NCBI GenBank assembly: GCA_900469955.1
Contig: UBYX01000022.1
Span: forward strand, 1 to 64,000
Direction: 5' to 3'
DNA from: Hyphomicrobiales bacterium
GTDB taxonomy: Bacteria; Pseudomonadota; Alphaproteobacteria; Rhizobiales; Rhizobiaceae
Length of the DNA stretch: 64,000 nt
A program made the position numbers and the translations under genes. The notes below the pieces were generated by a model that worked only from the letters and a program-made list of their open reading frames with translations, was not told the origin of the DNA and ran no database searches. Shown here piece by piece: positions 53,872 through 63,318 of the stretch. Position 1 is the first letter of the stretch, and each line of letters opens with the position of its first letter.

Positions 53872-55230
53872 GTGACGAAGTCCTTTGGAGCGATGTCGAT
53901 CGCCGAACTGTCCGCACTTATCCAGACGGGCGCCGTCGACCCGGTCGATGTGACCGAAGCGGTCCTTGCCGGCATAGAAGCCTATTCCGACAAGGCGGTT
54001 TTCATCACGGTTCTCAAGGAACGGGCCATGGCCGAAGCCGAGGCATCCTCGAAGCGCCTCAAGGAGGGCCGTTCGCTCGGCCTCCTCGACGGTATCCCGA
54101 TTGCGTGGAAGGATCTGTTCGACATCGAGGGCCTGCCGACAACCGCCGGCTCCAAGGTGCTGAAGGAAGCCGAAGCGGCTACCAAGGATGCCGCCGTGGT
54201 CGATCTCCTCAAGCGTGCTGGCATGATCGCGGTCGGCCGCACCAACATGAGCGAGTTCGCCTTTTCCGGCATCGGCATCAACCCGCATTATGGCACGCCG
54301 CACAATCCGCGCAGCAAGGATGCGCCGCGGGTGCCGGGTGGTTCCTCGTCCGGCGCGGGCGTTGCGGTGGCTGCGGGTCTCGTACCCGTCGCTATGGGTA
54401 CGGATACCGGCGGCTCGGTCCGTATTCCCTCCGCCCTGAACGGCGTGGTCGGCTACAAGGCGACCCGCGGCCGCCACCTCATGGAGGGCGTCTATCCGCT
54501 GGCGAAAAGCCTCGATTCGCTAGGTCCCCTCTGCCGCACGGTGCAGGATGCGATCTGGATAGACGCGGCGATGCGCGGGCTCGCCGCCTCGCAGGTCGCG
54601 AGACAGCCGGCAGCGCCGCTCGATATCGTCGTTCCTATCAATATTGTCTTCGACGGCGCTGAGCCGGGAGTGGCAGCGGCGTTCGAAGCGGCAATCCAGC
54701 GGCTGGAGAAGGCAGGCTGCACCGTGACCCGTATTGCCGTCCCGGCCTTTGGGGAAATCCTGCGGCTGATGTCCACGCGAGGTGCCTTGGTCACCGCGGA
54801 GGCTTTCGGGCTTCATCAGGAAAGGTTGGCGGGGCCGGAAGCCGCAGATATGGACCAGCGGGTCGTAGTCCGCGCCAGGCTCGGCGAAAAGATAACCCTG
54901 CCCGATTACCTCGCTACCCTCGAGACGCGCACGAGGCTGATCGCCGAGACCGAAGCGCTGATCGGCAACCGTTTCATCGCAATGCCCTCGGTCGCCCATG
55001 TGGCGCCGAAGATCACCGATCTCGCGGACGACGAGGCCTTCTTCGCTGCGAACGGAAAGACGCTGCGCAATACCATGCTCGGCAATTTCCTCGACTGGTG
55101 CGGCGTTTCGATCCCCTGCGGGACTGGTGATTCCGACATGCCGGTGGGCTTCCTGCTCTCGGCCAATGCCAATCGCGACGACGCCCTGCTTCAGGCGGCC
55201 ATGGCATACGAGCAAATCATCAGGGGATAG
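53872..55230 (+). CDS. Amidase signature family enzyme
   Basis: A protein of 452 residues of the amidase-signature family. The catalytic Lys lies in IPIAWKDLFDIEGLPTTAGS, the cis-Ser in VPGGSSSGAGVAVAAG and the nucleophile Ser in MGTDTGGSVRIPSALNG. It hydrolyses a carboxamide to acid and ammonia. It does not look like the GatA subunit, since gatB/gatC are absent and the C-terminal half differs. The start is GTG at 53872 after AGAGGGGAA. The substrate is unknown. It ends 4 bases from the tRNA-Met gene on the opposite strand. Confidence 0.92.
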   Translation: MTKSFGAMSIAELSALIQTGAVDPVDVTEAVLAGIEAYSDKAVFITVLKERAMAEAEASSKRLKEGRSLGLLDGIPIAWKDLFDIEGLPTTAGSKVLKEAEAATKDAAVVDLLKRAGMIAVGRTNMSEFAFSGIGINPHYGTPHNPRSKDAPRVPGGSSSGAGVAVAAGLVPVAMGTDTGGSVRIPSALNGVVGYKATRGRHLMEGVYPLAKSLDSLGPLCRTVQDAIWIDAAMRGLAASQVARQPAAPLDIVVPINIVFDGAEPGVAAAFEAAIQRLEKAGCTVTRIAVPAFGEILRLMSTRGALVTAEAFGLHQERLAGPEAADMDQRVVVRARLGEKITLPDYLATLETRTRLIAETEALIGNRFIAMPSVAHVAPKITDLADDEAFFAANGKTLRNTMLGNFLDWCGVSIPCGTGDSDMPVGFLLSANANRDDALLQAAMAYEQIIRG

Positions 55231-55234
55231 GAAG

Positions 55235-55311
55235 TGGTAGCGGGGGGCGGAATTGAACCGCCGACCTCAGGGTTATGAATCCTGCGCTCTCACCAACTGA
55301 GCTACCCCGCC
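55235..55311 (-). tRNA. tRNA-Met (CAT anticodon, elongator type)
   Basis: A 77-base gene that folds into a cloverleaf, beginning GGCGGGGTAGCTCAG and ending with encoded CCA. The anticodon CAT is at 55277-55275, in loop TTCATAA. The T-arm is GGCGGTTCAATTCCGCC. Position 1 is G, not the C1-A72 mismatch of initiator tRNA, so it is not fMet. A tRNA-Ile read through lysidine at C34 cannot be fully excluded by eye. Confidence 0.9.
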
Positions 55312-55446
55312 ACAGGGTCTGCGGCAAGCTCTGCAAGAGCCCGGTCCGCTTCGGTCGTGCGGCTTATAAGACCCCCGTCACCAAAGTGTCAAGCAGCCTT
55401 TTGGCAAATCAGGCGGCTATTTTCCGCGCCGCCGAAAGTCGCCCGA

Positions 55447-56643
55447 TCAAGCCGCCACAGGTGCCGAAAGCAACGCCTTCAGCGAAGCTTCCGCATCGGC
55501 GGCACGTTCCGAGCGGTCGATGAAGCCGCCGCCATAAACCCGCGCATCAGGCCCTTCGGCCGAATAGAGCACGCACGCCTGGCCAGGCGCCACGCCCGCC
55601 TCTCCGACGGCGAGGTCGACATAGACGCCTCGGTCATCGCAATGGACGACAGCCGGCGCCGGCGGGCGCGTCGAGCGAACCTTGGCGAAGCAGGCGAAAC
55701 CATCAGCAGCATCGGCTTCGAGGGAATTGTCGCCGATCCAGTTGACGTCGCGCAGGTAGACGCGGTGCGTGTCGAGCGCTTCTTTCGGCCCGACGATCAC
55801 GCGGCGGGACCGGGCATCGAGATAGACGACATACAGCGGTTCGCCCGTCGCGACCCCGAGGCCTTTGCGCTGGCCGATCGTATAATGCACGATGCCTTCG
55901 TGCCGGCCGAGCACGCGTCCGTCGATATGGACGATCTCGCCTGCCAGCGCGGCATTCGGCTTCACCTTGCTGATGATGTCGGCATACCTGCCCTGCGGCA
56001 CGAAACAGATATCCTGGCTGTCCGCCTTCTTGGCGACCACGAGCCCCATGTCTTCGGCAAGCGCCCTCACCTCCGCCTTCGACATGCCGCCGAGGGGGAA
56101 GCGCAGATAATCGATCTGTTCCTGGGTGGTTGCAAACAGGAACCAGCTCTGGTCGCGATCGCTGTCGACCGGACGGAAAAGCGCGCGCCGGTTCGGGTTG
56201 TCGGGCGTGGGATTGTGCCGCGAGCGGATGTAATGGCCGGTCGCCAGCGCATCCGCGCCGAGCTCCCTCGCTGTCGCGAGCAGATCGGCGAATTTGACCG
56301 TCTGATTGCACGCGACGCAGGGGATCGGCGTTTCGCCCATGGCATAGGCTTCCGCAAACGGATTGATCACCGTTTCCCGGAACCGCTTTTCGTAATCGAG
56401 CACGTAATGCGGAATGCCGAGCGTTTCGGAAACGCGCCGTGCATCGTCGATGTCCTGGCCGGCGCAGCAGGAGCCGGCGCGGTGCACCGCCGCGCCATGA
56501 TCGTAAAGTTGCAGCGTGATGCCGAGCACATCATAGCCCTGGCGTTTGAGCAGCCCGGCAACGACGGAGGAATCCACGCCCCCCGACATGGCAACGACAA
56601 CGCGTGTGTCTTCCGGCCTCTTGTCAAAATCCAGCGTATTCAC
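55447..56643 (-). CDS. mnmA: tRNA-specific 2-thiouridylase MnmA
   Basis: Adds sulfur to U34 of tRNA-Lys, -Glu and -Gln. The PP-loop SGGVDSS lies at 20-26. Catalytic Cys111 is in [11 protein letters not shown] and Cys212 in [20 protein letters not shown] and [16 protein letters not shown] are further conserved regions. I chose the GTG at 56643 (398 residues), which has GAGAGAG upstream and gives the length usual in rhizobia; the in-frame extension to 56733 adds a basic, unconserved stretch. Beside a tRNA gene by position only. Confidence 0.96.
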   Translation of the reverse strand: MNTLDFDKRPEDTRVVVAMSGGVDSSVVAGLLKRQGYDVLGITLQLYDHGAAVHRAGSCCAGQDIDDARRVSETLGIPHYVLDYEKRFRETVINPFAEAYAMGETPIPCVACNQTVKFADLLATARELGADALATGHYIRSRHNPTPDNPNRRALFRPVDSDRDQSWFLFATTQEQIDYLRFPLGGMSKAEVRALAEDMGLVVAKKADSQDICFVPQGRYADIISKVKPNAALAGEIVHIDGRVLGRHEGIVHYTIGQRKGLGVATGEPLYVVYLDARSRRVIVGPKEALDTHRVYLRDVNWIGDNSLEADAADGFACFAKVRSTRPPAPAVVHCDDRGVYVDLAVGEAGVAPGQACVLYSAEGPDARVYGGGFIDRSERAADAEASLKALLSAPVAA

Positions 56644-56851
56644 GGGTAACTCTCTCGGTCTCTCAAGCCGCCGATGCCAAAGCCAAAGGGCGGAATATCC
56701 GGCCCGGCGCGGGATCGGCCGCGCGTCAGGCAATTCCTGCGGATATAGAAAGGATTGCGCTCCGGCGCAAGGAGTATGGGCATCAAGGGAAACGGGCCAG
56801 TGATCTCGGCCTTATCTCCTGGCCGAGCCTAGAGGACCGGGAGGTTTATTC

Positions 56852-57082
56852 CTATTGGTATCCGTGCGGCCGGATATCGTCGTCCAGGTCGTCGGGTGTC
56901 TTGCTTGCAAGACGCATAACATAGTCTTCGGCAGCGTCGGCAAGCGCCATCGCGATCTCCAGCTTATCAAGCCCTTGCCGCTGCAATTGATCGATCAGCT
57001 CGAACATCGCCGCTTCGACCTTGAAGCGGTTGATGGCCAGCGGATCGTAGAGTTCATCTTGCGTGGGATGTCTTTCGGTCAT
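56852..57082 (-). CDS. Small acidic helical protein (76 residues)
   Basis: A soluble 76-residue protein beginning MTERHPTQDELYDPLAINRFKVEAAMFELIDQLQRQGLDKLEIAMALADAAEDYVMRL and ending in an acidic TPDDLDDDIRPHGYQ. Family not recognised; the central helix resembles the 82-residue protein at 51564-51812. The start after MLSSGWETRY is preferred since the sequence from MTER looks conserved and GGGAGACCAGG precedes it. No EcfG-type promoter is seen here. Confidence 0.72.
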   Translation of the reverse strand: MTERHPTQDELYDPLAINRFKVEAAMFELIDQLQRQGLDKLEIAMALADAAEDYVMRLASKTPDDLDDDIRPHGYQ

Positions 57083-57455
57083 GTACCTGGTCTCCCAACC
57101 TGAGGAGAGCATCGCACACCACGCGCGCTACGCAAGATAATGCTAAAATAAAGGTTAACGCAGTGCAGCAATGCAGGACACTTTGGCAGGCTGCGGGTGC
57201 GGGAAGTCTGCTGGCTCCTGTTACCGATCGGAGGACCGGTTCATGTCGTGGACGACCCAGCGGAAAAAGCCATAGATCACGCAAAAGAAGAGAATAAGCG
57301 GCATTAAATTCTCGACCTGTTCCATGGCTGCGTCTCAAGTTCGGGCTCTCTTCGGGGAGCCATCTGTAACGAATCAAATTATTGGCACATGCTTCATTTC
57401 GAATTAACTAAAAAATTTAAGTAATCCAGCGACCTAAGGTATTTTATTGGACAAC
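57083..57455. other. 373-bp gap: one possible micropeptide, otherwise nothing recognised
   Basis: Between the 76-residue protein gene and the mechanosensitive channel gene. It holds a possible 34-codon minus-strand frame (57221-57325). The part beside the channel gene (57380-57450) is AT-rich, with ATTAACTAAAAAATTTAAG, and may carry the end of its transcript, but no clear stem with T-run is visible. Confidence 0.5.
57221..57325 (-). CDS. Possible 34-residue membrane micropeptide
   Basis: A 34-codon frame with one hydrophobic stretch (LMPLILFFCVIYGFFRWVV) between an acidic start (MEQVEN) and a basic, polar end (HDMNRSSDR). This is a plausible single-pass topology. The Shine-Dalgarno is weak (GAGACGC). 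It lies in an otherwise empty gap. Support is composition only, so this is tentative. Confidence 0.35.
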   Translation of the reverse strand: MEQVENLMPLILFFCVIYGFFRWVVHDMNRSSDR

Positions 57456-58577
57456 TCAGGACTGCAGCGAGGGCTGCCGCAGGGCCTCGCTGGCAATCGC
57501 GCCGTTCGAATTGGCAAGCGTTTCGGCTCGGACGCGCGGCAGGCTTGCGGGATATTCCTTCTGGATGAAATCGATCATCTTCTCCCGCATCTCGCAGCGG
57601 AGGTCGAAAGTCTTCGGTGCGTTCGAAGCCGAAATGAGGATGCGGATCTCCATGACGTTTTCCCTGAAATCCGTGATCTGCACCCCCACCACCCGCCTGT
57701 CCCAAAGGTTGGACGCTGCCGCGATCTCCTCCGCCTTGCGGCGAATGGCCGAAACGGGAACCGAATAATCGAGATAGATCATAACTGTACCGATCAGGGC
57801 CGCCCCCTCTCGCGTCCAGTTCTGGAACGGCCGTTCGATGAAGTAGCTGAGCGGCAGGATCATCCGCCGCCAGTCCCAGAGCTTGATGACCACATAGGTG
57901 GACGTGATCTCCTCCACATTTCCCCACTCGCCTTCGACGATCAGCGCGTCGTCTATGCGGATCGGCTGGGTAATCGCGAGCTGGATGCCGGCAAGAATGT
58001 TCTTCAGCACCGGCTGCAGCGCAAGACCGAGGACGATACCGGCGACGCCCGCCGAGGCGAGCAGGCTGACGCCGTATTGCTGCACCGTCGGAAAGGTCAT
58101 CAACATGGCGGCTATGGTGATTGCCACGATCATCGAGCCGGCTATGCGCTCCGCGATCCGCGACTGAGTGACATGCGCGCGGGCCAAAAGATTGTCTTCG
58201 GCATCGAGCTTGAAGCGGCGAAGATAGACGATCATCCAGACATGCAGGGCGATCTTTGCCATCCATCCGACGACGGTGATGAAGCAGAGCAGCAGAACGT
58301 GCCGGAGGAAGCTTGATTGATCAGCATTCAAGGGAGCGATCGCCGCACCGAAGGATAGGGTCCAGGTCAGGATCGCAAGCCGCATCGGCCGCCGCGTGCG
58401 TGCCACCAACGACCGCCAGAAAAGATCCTTGCTCTCGACCAGCCGCGTCAGGAAGCGGAAGCCGAAACGTTGAATGGCAAGACCAACCAGAAAGGCGACG
58501 GCGAGTACACCGATGCTGACGAACCCGTTCGGCAGCCATGCCGTGTCATTTCGAAATTCCCTGATGAAGCGTTCCAT
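57456..58577 (-). CDS. Small-conductance mechanosensitive channel (MscS family)
   Basis: A membrane protein of 373 residues. Four or five helices in the first 190 residues include the pore-lining TM3: VSLLASAGVAGIVLGLALQPVLKNILAGIQLAITQPIRIDDAL, with the Gly/Ala packing pattern of MscS. The cytoplasmic vestibule follows (VEEITSTYVVIKLWDWRRMILPLSYFIERPFQNWTR). It should open on membrane tension to release solutes during osmotic downshock. It stands alone and is divergent from the DUF1810 gene. Confidence 0.93.
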   Translation of the reverse strand: MERFIREFRNDTAWLPNGFVSIGVLAVAFLVGLAIQRFGFRFLTRLVESKDLFWRSLVARTRRPMRLAILTWTLSFGAAIAPLNADQSSFLRHVLLLCFITVVGWMAKIALHVWMIVYLRRFKLDAEDNLLARAHVTQSRIAERIAGSMIVAITIAAMLMTFPTVQQYGVSLLASAGVAGIVLGLALQPVLKNILAGIQLAITQPIRIDDALIVEGEWGNVEEITSTYVVIKLWDWRRMILPLSYFIERPFQNWTREGAALIGTVMIYLDYSVPVSAIRRKAEEIAAASNLWDRRVVGVQITDFRENVMEIRILISASNAPKTFDLRCEMREKMIDFIQKEYPASLPRVRAETLANSNGAIASEALRQPSLQS

Positions 58578-58691
58578 GCGCCCTCACCTAGTGTGCAATG
58601 CAACACAGGAAAGGCCGGCCCCAAAAATATCACGTTTAAGGCTCTTCATGGCATAGAGTGGACGAACCACGAAACGGGCGGAGAAGATGCC

Positions 58692-59111
58692 ATGCAGTTC
58701 GATCTCATGCGCTTCGTCGATGCGCAGGCGCCCGTTTATGCCCAGGTCCTGGACGAGCTGCAGCGCGGCCGGAAACGCTCCCATTGGATGTGGTACATAT
58801 TCCCACAGGTCGCTGGCCTTGGCTTCTCGATCATGTCGCAGCGTTTCGCGATCGGTTCGAAGGCGGAAGCTGCGGCCTATCTCGATCACCCGCTGCTCGG
58901 TACGCGGCTGATCGAATGCACCGAGGCGATGCTGCTTCACAAGGACCTTACCGCGCACGCCATCCTCGGCTCACCCGATGACATGAAGTTCAAAAGCTCG
59001 ATGACGCTGTTCGATACGGTCAGCAAAAAGGGCTCGCCTTTCGAGCGAGCCCTTGCACAATTCTATCACAGTCAGCGCGATGACAAGACGCTCGCGCTTC
59101 TGCAGCGTTAA
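58692..59111 (+). CDS. DUF1810 family protein
   Basis: A protein of 139 residues. DLMRFVDAQAPVYAQVLDELQRGRKRSHWMWYIFPQVAGLGFSIMSQRFAI is the family opening (W-M-W-Y-I-F-P-Q), with HAILGSPDDMKFKSSMTLF further on. All-helical and soluble, of unknown function. The start at 58692 has GGAGAAGA 6 bases upstream; longer in-frame starts run into the MscS 5' region. Its stop overlaps the stop of the convergent Tim44-like gene in a TTAA. Confidence 0.9.
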   Translation: MQFDLMRFVDAQAPVYAQVLDELQRGRKRSHWMWYIFPQVAGLGFSIMSQRFAIGSKAEAAAYLDHPLLGTRLIECTEAMLLHKDLTAHAILGSPDDMKFKSSMTLFDTVSKKGSPFERALAQFYHSQRDDKTLALLQR

Positions 59112-60142
59112 GCGGCAGCCTGGATCGCGGAAAGTTTCCAGTCGTTGGCAGGCTTGCGCACGAAGGTCCAGACCTCGACGGTCTCGGTCGCCTTGCCGGG
59201 GTCGCCCTCGGCAACTGCGCCGGTATTGCGGTCCCGCATGAAGTCGACGCTCGAATAGCGCATCGCGACAGTCGCATAGTCCTGGCCGTTCTCGCGCCAG
59301 GCTTCGGCCAGGTCGCCCTGCAGCAGCTTGACGTCCTGCACCTCGTTCTTCAGCCCATTGGTGGCATTCTCGCCGAGCTCTTCCGCAAGATAGGACATCG
59401 CCTCCGGCGTCGTGAGGTTGCGCAGCTTGGCGTAGTCCTCGGCGGCGTAGGCGGACTGCACTTGCGTCAGCAGCTTCTCGAACTGGTCGAGGTCGCGGTT
59501 GGTGATGCCGATCTCGTCGGTCTCCGGACCTGCCTGACGCGGAGCTGCAGCATAACCGCCAGCAGCGGCGCCACCGCCGAGAGACCCGATCTTCGGGATC
59601 TGGAAACCAGACGCGTTATTCTGCTGAGGTGGCTCATAAGCATTGCGCTGCTGGCCGTAATTACCGGCCGGGCCCGCAGGCTGCTGCTGACGGCGACCGA
59701 AGAAACGGAAGGCCAGCATCGCAAGACCGGCGATCAGGGCGATCTGCAACAACATGCCGAAGAAGCCGGCCATGCCGCCGAAGCCCGTGCCCATCATCAT
59801 GCCCAGGAGGCCGCCAAGTGCGAGACCGCCGAGCAGGCCGCCGGCCATGCCGCCGAACAGTCCGCGGCGCGGCTGCTGTGCCGCCTGCTGGCCGAAGCCG
59901 CTCTGCGGGGTCGTGGCGTTCTGCTGCGTGTTCGGGGTCATCGAGCGGTTGATGCCGGTCGGCGCAGTGGGGGCCGTGTTGGTCGTCGCGGGCGCGGAGT
60001 ACGTGCGCGTGCCGCGGCTGCCGAAACCGCCACCGCCAGCGCGGCGCGCCTCTGCCATATCGACGGCAGTCAGCGAAACCGCCATACCGACCGCAAGGAT
60101 CGCGAACAGTTTCTGAAAACGCCGAAGCTTGGATAACATCAT
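59108..60142 (-). CDS. Tim44-like domain membrane protein
   Basis: A protein of 344 residues. A cleavable or anchoring N-terminal hydrophobic segment (about 10-32) precedes a Gly/Thr/Ala/Gln-rich region. Very Gly/Met-rich hydrophobic helices follow at about 95-150 (GGMAGGLLGGLALGGLLGMMMG and MLLQIALIAGLAMLAFRFF). The C-terminal 130 residues are a Tim44-like domain: DEIGITNRDLDQFEKLLTQVQSAYAAEDYAKLRNLTTPEAMSYLAEEL. In bacteria such proteins are inner-membrane factors of unclear role, sometimes linked to protein export or envelope stress. The gene is upstream-independent of serA, which ends in a terminator before it. Confidence 0.9.
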   Translation of the reverse strand: MMLSKLRRFQKLFAILAVGMAVSLTAVDMAEARRAGGGGFGSRGTRTYSAPATTNTAPTAPTGINRSMTPNTQQNATTPQSGFGQQAAQQPRRGLFGGMAGGLLGGLALGGLLGMMMGTGFGGMAGFFGMLLQIALIAGLAMLAFRFFGRRQQQPAGPAGNYGQQRNAYEPPQQNNASGFQIPKIGSLGGGAAAGGYAAAPRQAGPETDEIGITNRDLDQFEKLLTQVQSAYAAEDYAKLRNLTTPEAMSYLAEELGENATNGLKNEVQDVKLLQGDLAEAWRENGQDYATVAMRYSSVDFMRDRNTGAVAEGDPGKATETVEVWTFVRKPANDWKLSAIQAAA

Positions 60143-60322
60143 TTTCTCCTCATGGCCGCAGGGTTACGGCATTCCCGGTCTATATAGAGATGCGCACTAT
60201 CCGATTTTAGTGGCACCGCCATTTTTTCCCGTCGAAGTAGATAACCAACTTCAATAGGGGAGCCAAGTTCCAAAATTACAACCTTGAGAAGGTTCAACGC
60301 GAATGGTCGCAGTCCCTGGAAC

Positions 60323-60363
60323 GTAGAAAAAGAAAAGGCCCGACCGATTTCTCGGGCGGGCCT
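60323..60363 (-). terminator. Rho-independent terminator of the serC-serA operon
   Basis: On the minus strand AGGCCCGCCCGA, loop GAAA, TCGGTCGGGCCT (12 bp, one mismatch; 60363-60336) runs into TTTCTTTTTCTAC. It is 38-78 bases past the serA stop. Confidence 0.9.
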
Positions 60364-60400
60364 CATTCCTTAAGAATCGATCTCAGGCGAACGACTGAGA

Positions 60401-61996
60401 TCAGTCGACGTTGAACACCAGCGGCTTGGCCTGGCGGATCGCCGGATTGGCGGTCAGCTTGGCGAGCACATCCGCCGCAACCGGGCCGTCGACGTAGAGC
60501 AGCGCGATCGCGTCGCCACCCTGCTTGTCGCGGCCGAGCTGGAAGTTGGCAATGTTGACGCCGGCATTGCCGAGCGTCGTTCCCATGAAGCCGATCATGC
60601 CGGGAACGTCGGTGTTGGCGATGTAGATCATGTTGGCGCCGACATCGGCGTCCATGTTGATGCCCTTGATCTGGATGAAGCGCGGCTTGCCGTCCGAGAA
60701 CACCGTGCCGGCGACCGAGCGGGTCTGGTTTTCGGTGGTGACGGTCAGCTTGATGAAGCCGTCATAGACGCCCGTCTTGTCGCGCTTGACCTCGGAAAGG
60801 ATGATACCCTTTTCCTTGATCATGATCGGCGCCGAAACCATGTTCACGTCGGCCACCTGGTTACGGATGAGACCAGCGAGCAGCGCGCTGGTCAGCGCCT
60901 TGGTGTTCATGCCGGCGGTCACGCCGTCGTAGAGGATCTCGATTTCCTTGATCGGGCTTTCTGTGACCTGGCCGACGAAAGCACCCAGTACATCCGCGAG
61001 ACGGATGAAGGGCTTCAGGATCGGAGCCTCCTCCGCCGTGATCGACGGCATGTTGATGGCGTTCGAGACGGCGCCCTTGATGAGGTAGTCGGACATCTGC
61101 TCGGCAACCTGCAGCGCAACGTTTTCCTGGGCTTCCGTGGTCGACGCGCCGAGATGCGGCGTGCAGACCACGTTTTCCAGACCGAAGAGCGGGCTCTCGG
61201 TCGCAGGCTCGACTTCGAAGACGTCGAAACCGGCGCCGGCGACATGGCCGGACTTGATGGCTTCGGCAAGTGCCGCCTCATCGACCAGACCGCCACGGGC
61301 GCAGTTGATGATGCGAACACCGGGCTTGGTCTTGGCGAGGTTTTCCTTGCCGAGGATGCCGCGGGTCTTGTCGGTCATCGGCACATGCAGCGTGATGAAA
61401 TCGGCGCGCGCCAGAAGATCGTCCAGTTCAACCTTCTCGACGCCCATTTCCTGGGCGCGCTCGACCGAGAGGAAGGGGTCGTAGGCGATGACATGCATGC
61501 CGAGACCGATCGCCTTTTTGCAGACGATACCGCCGATATTGCCTGCGCCGATCACGCCGAGCACCTTGCCGGTGATCTCGACGCCCATGAATTTCGACTT
61601 TTCCCACTTGCCGGCCTGGGTCGAGGCATCGGCCTGTGGAAGCTGACGGGCGACCGCAAACATCAGCGCGATGGCGTGCTCGGCCGTTGTGATCGAGTTG
61701 CCGAAGGGCGTGTTCATGACGATGATGCCGCGGCGCGAGGCTGCCGGGATATCGACATTGTCGACGCCGATGCCGGCGCGGCCGATGACCTTGAGATTGG
61801 TCGCGGCAGCGATCAGCTTTTCCGTTGCCTTGGTGGCGGAACGGATGGCGAGGCCGTCATAATTGCCGATGATCTCGGCGAGCTTTTCCTTGTCCTTGCC
61901 GAGCTTCGGCTGGAAATCGACTTCGACGCCGCGATCGCGGAAGATCTGGACGGCGGTTTCCGAGAGTTCGTCGGATACGAGAACGCGAGGTGCCAT
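60401..61996 (-). CDS. serA: D-3-phosphoglycerate dehydrogenase
   Basis: First enzyme of serine biosynthesis, converting 3-phosphoglycerate to 3-phosphohydroxypyruvate with NAD+. It is the long form (531 residues): catalytic domain with GAGNIG at 150-155 and active-site Arg234 (NCARGG), Glu263 (DVFEVE) and His281 (CTPHLGAST). The intervening ASB domain is followed by a C-terminal ACT domain (about 455-531, VPGMIGFMGTTLGNAGVNIANFQLGR) that usually binds serine for feedback inhibition. It is downstream of serC by 81 bases on the same strand, with a strong terminator after it. Confidence 0.98.
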   Translation of the reverse strand: MAPRVLVSDELSETAVQIFRDRGVEVDFQPKLGKDKEKLAEIIGNYDGLAIRSATKATEKLIAAATNLKVIGRAGIGVDNVDIPAASRRGIIVMNTPFGNSITTAEHAIALMFAVARQLPQADASTQAGKWEKSKFMGVEITGKVLGVIGAGNIGGIVCKKAIGLGMHVIAYDPFLSVERAQEMGVEKVELDDLLARADFITLHVPMTDKTRGILGKENLAKTKPGVRIINCARGGLVDEAALAEAIKSGHVAGAGFDVFEVEPATESPLFGLENVVCTPHLGASTTEAQENVALQVAEQMSDYLIKGAVSNAINMPSITAEEAPILKPFIRLADVLGAFVGQVTESPIKEIEILYDGVTAGMNTKALTSALLAGLIRNQVADVNMVSAPIMIKEKGIILSEVKRDKTGVYDGFIKLTVTTENQTRSVAGTVFSDGKPRFIQIKGINMDADVGANMIYIANTDVPGMIGFMGTTLGNAGVNIANFQLGRDKQGGDAIALLYVDGPVAADVLAKLTANPAIRQAKPLVFNVD

Positions 61997-62077
61997 TGGT
62001 CACGGGCTCCTAAAAAGGGGGTCTGTCTTGGATACTGGAAAAGGCTCCGCTCCTGGAGCGGAGCCGGCATGCGGCGA

Positions 62078-63256
62078 TCAGGCGGCAGCCTTGGCCAGCG
62101 CGGCCTTCTGGGTGTTGAAGGCGTAGGAAAGCCAGGGCATCAGACCCTTCATGTCGGCTTCATCGATCGTGGCGCCGGCCCAGATGCGAAGGCCGGACGG
62201 CGCATCGCGATAAGCGCCGATATCGAGCGCCACGCCCTCTTTCTCCAGGATCGAGACGACCCCCTTGGCGAAAGCGGCCTGGGCATCGGCGTCGAGCGCC
62301 GTCACGGCGGGATCGACGATCTTCAGGCAGACCGAGGTATTGGATCGCGTTGCCGGATCGACAGCGAGGTTCTCGATCCAGTCATTGGCGGCGACGAAAT
62401 CGAAAATCACCTTGGCATTGGCATCGGCGCGTGCCATCAGCGCCTTCAGGCCGCCGACCGACTTCGCCCAGTTGAGCGCATCGATATAGTCCTCGACGCA
62501 GAGCATCGACGGAGTGTTGATCGTCTCGCCGACGAAGATGCCTTCGATCAGCTTGCCGCCCGAGGTCAGGCGGAAGATTTTCGGCAGCGGCCAGGCGGGA
62601 ACATAGGTCTGTAGGCGTTCGACAGCACGGGGGCTGAGGATGAGCATGCCGTGGCCGCCCTCGCCGCCCAAAACCTTCTGCCAGGAGAAGGTGACGACGT
62701 CGAGTTTGGCAAAGTCCATGTCCTGCGCGAAAGCCGCGGAGGTGGCGTCGCAGATCGTCAGGCCCTTGCGGTCGGCCGGAATGAAATCGGCGTTCGGCAC
62801 GCGAACGCCAGACGTCGTGCCGTTCCAGGTAAAGACCACGTCGCGGTCGAAATCGACCGTGGAAAGGTCTGGAAGCAGGCCGTAGTCAGCATCGATCTTG
62901 CGCACGTCCTTGAGCTTCAGTTGCTTGACGACGTCGGTGACCCAGCCGGCACCGAAGCTTTCCCAGGACAGCATGTCGACACCGCGTTCGCCGAGTAGCG
63001 ACCATAGCGCCATTTCTACGGCGCCCGTATCGGAAGCCGGTACGATGCCGATGCGGTAATCCGCCGGCACATTCAGAAGTTCACGGGTGAGATCGATGGC
63101 CTGCTTCAGCTTTGCCTTGCCGACCTTGGCCCGGTGCGAACGACCAAGCGGGGCATCGGAAAGCGCTTCGAGCGTCCAACCGGGGCGCTTCGAGCAAGGG
63201 CCAGAAGAAAAATGGGTATTGTTCGGACGTACGTCCGGCTTTGCGGTATCCGCCAT
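62078..63256 (-). CDS. serC: Phosphoserine aminotransferase
   Basis: Converts 3-phosphohydroxypyruvate and glutamate to phosphoserine; PLP-dependent. The protein has 392 residues; the PLP Lys194 is in [14 protein letters not shown], and TTSGVRVPN and [18 protein letters not shown] are conserved. It belongs to the rhizobial/methanogen-like SerC branch, not the E. coli type. The start at 63256 follows GGAAGG and agrees with homologues; a 36-residue extension would translate the leader hairpins and is rejected. First gene of serC-serA, under a structured leader. Confidence 0.97.
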   Translation of the reverse strand: MADTAKPDVRPNNTHFSSGPCSKRPGWTLEALSDAPLGRSHRAKVGKAKLKQAIDLTRELLNVPADYRIGIVPASDTGAVEMALWSLLGERGVDMLSWESFGAGWVTDVVKQLKLKDVRKIDADYGLLPDLSTVDFDRDVVFTWNGTTSGVRVPNADFIPADRKGLTICDATSAAFAQDMDFAKLDVVTFSWQKVLGGEGGHGMLILSPRAVERLQTYVPAWPLPKIFRLTSGGKLIEGIFVGETINTPSMLCVEDYIDALNWAKSVGGLKALMARADANAKVIFDFVAANDWIENLAVDPATRSNTSVCLKIVDPAVTALDADAQAAFAKGVVSILEKEGVALDIGAYRDAPSGLRIWAGATIDEADMKGLMPWLSYAFNTQKAALAKAAA

Positions 63257-63260
63257 TGTG

Positions 63261-63318
63261 CTATCCTTCCAGATAGATGGCTCCTCGTTGGGGAGGAGTG
63301 TCCCGCCGCCGTGGGTAT
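63261..63318 (-). ncRNA. serC-type leader RNA (alphaproteobacterial serC motif)
   Basis: In the minus-strand transcript, CCCACGGCGGCGGGACA leads into a perfect 6-bp hairpin CTCCTC-CCCAAC-GAGGAG (63298-63281). A second stem CTATC-TGGAAG-GATAG (63276-63261) carries the serC Shine-Dalgarno (GGAAGG) in its loop and 3' arm and lies 4 bases before the ATG. The position and two-stem design fit the published serC motif of Rhizobiales, thought to control serC-serA. Recognition is from memory and needs a covariance-model check. Confidence 0.7.

Noticed and set aside
55235-55311. Initiator tRNA-fMet or an integrated-element attachment site at the tRNA gene
   Set aside because: The acceptor end starts with G, not the initiator C1-A72 mismatch, and no integrase gene or repeat of the tRNA 3' end is nearby.
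61154-62614. Plus-strand frame opposite serA-serC
   Set aside because: Antisense shadow; both genes on the minus strand have intact catalytic residues.
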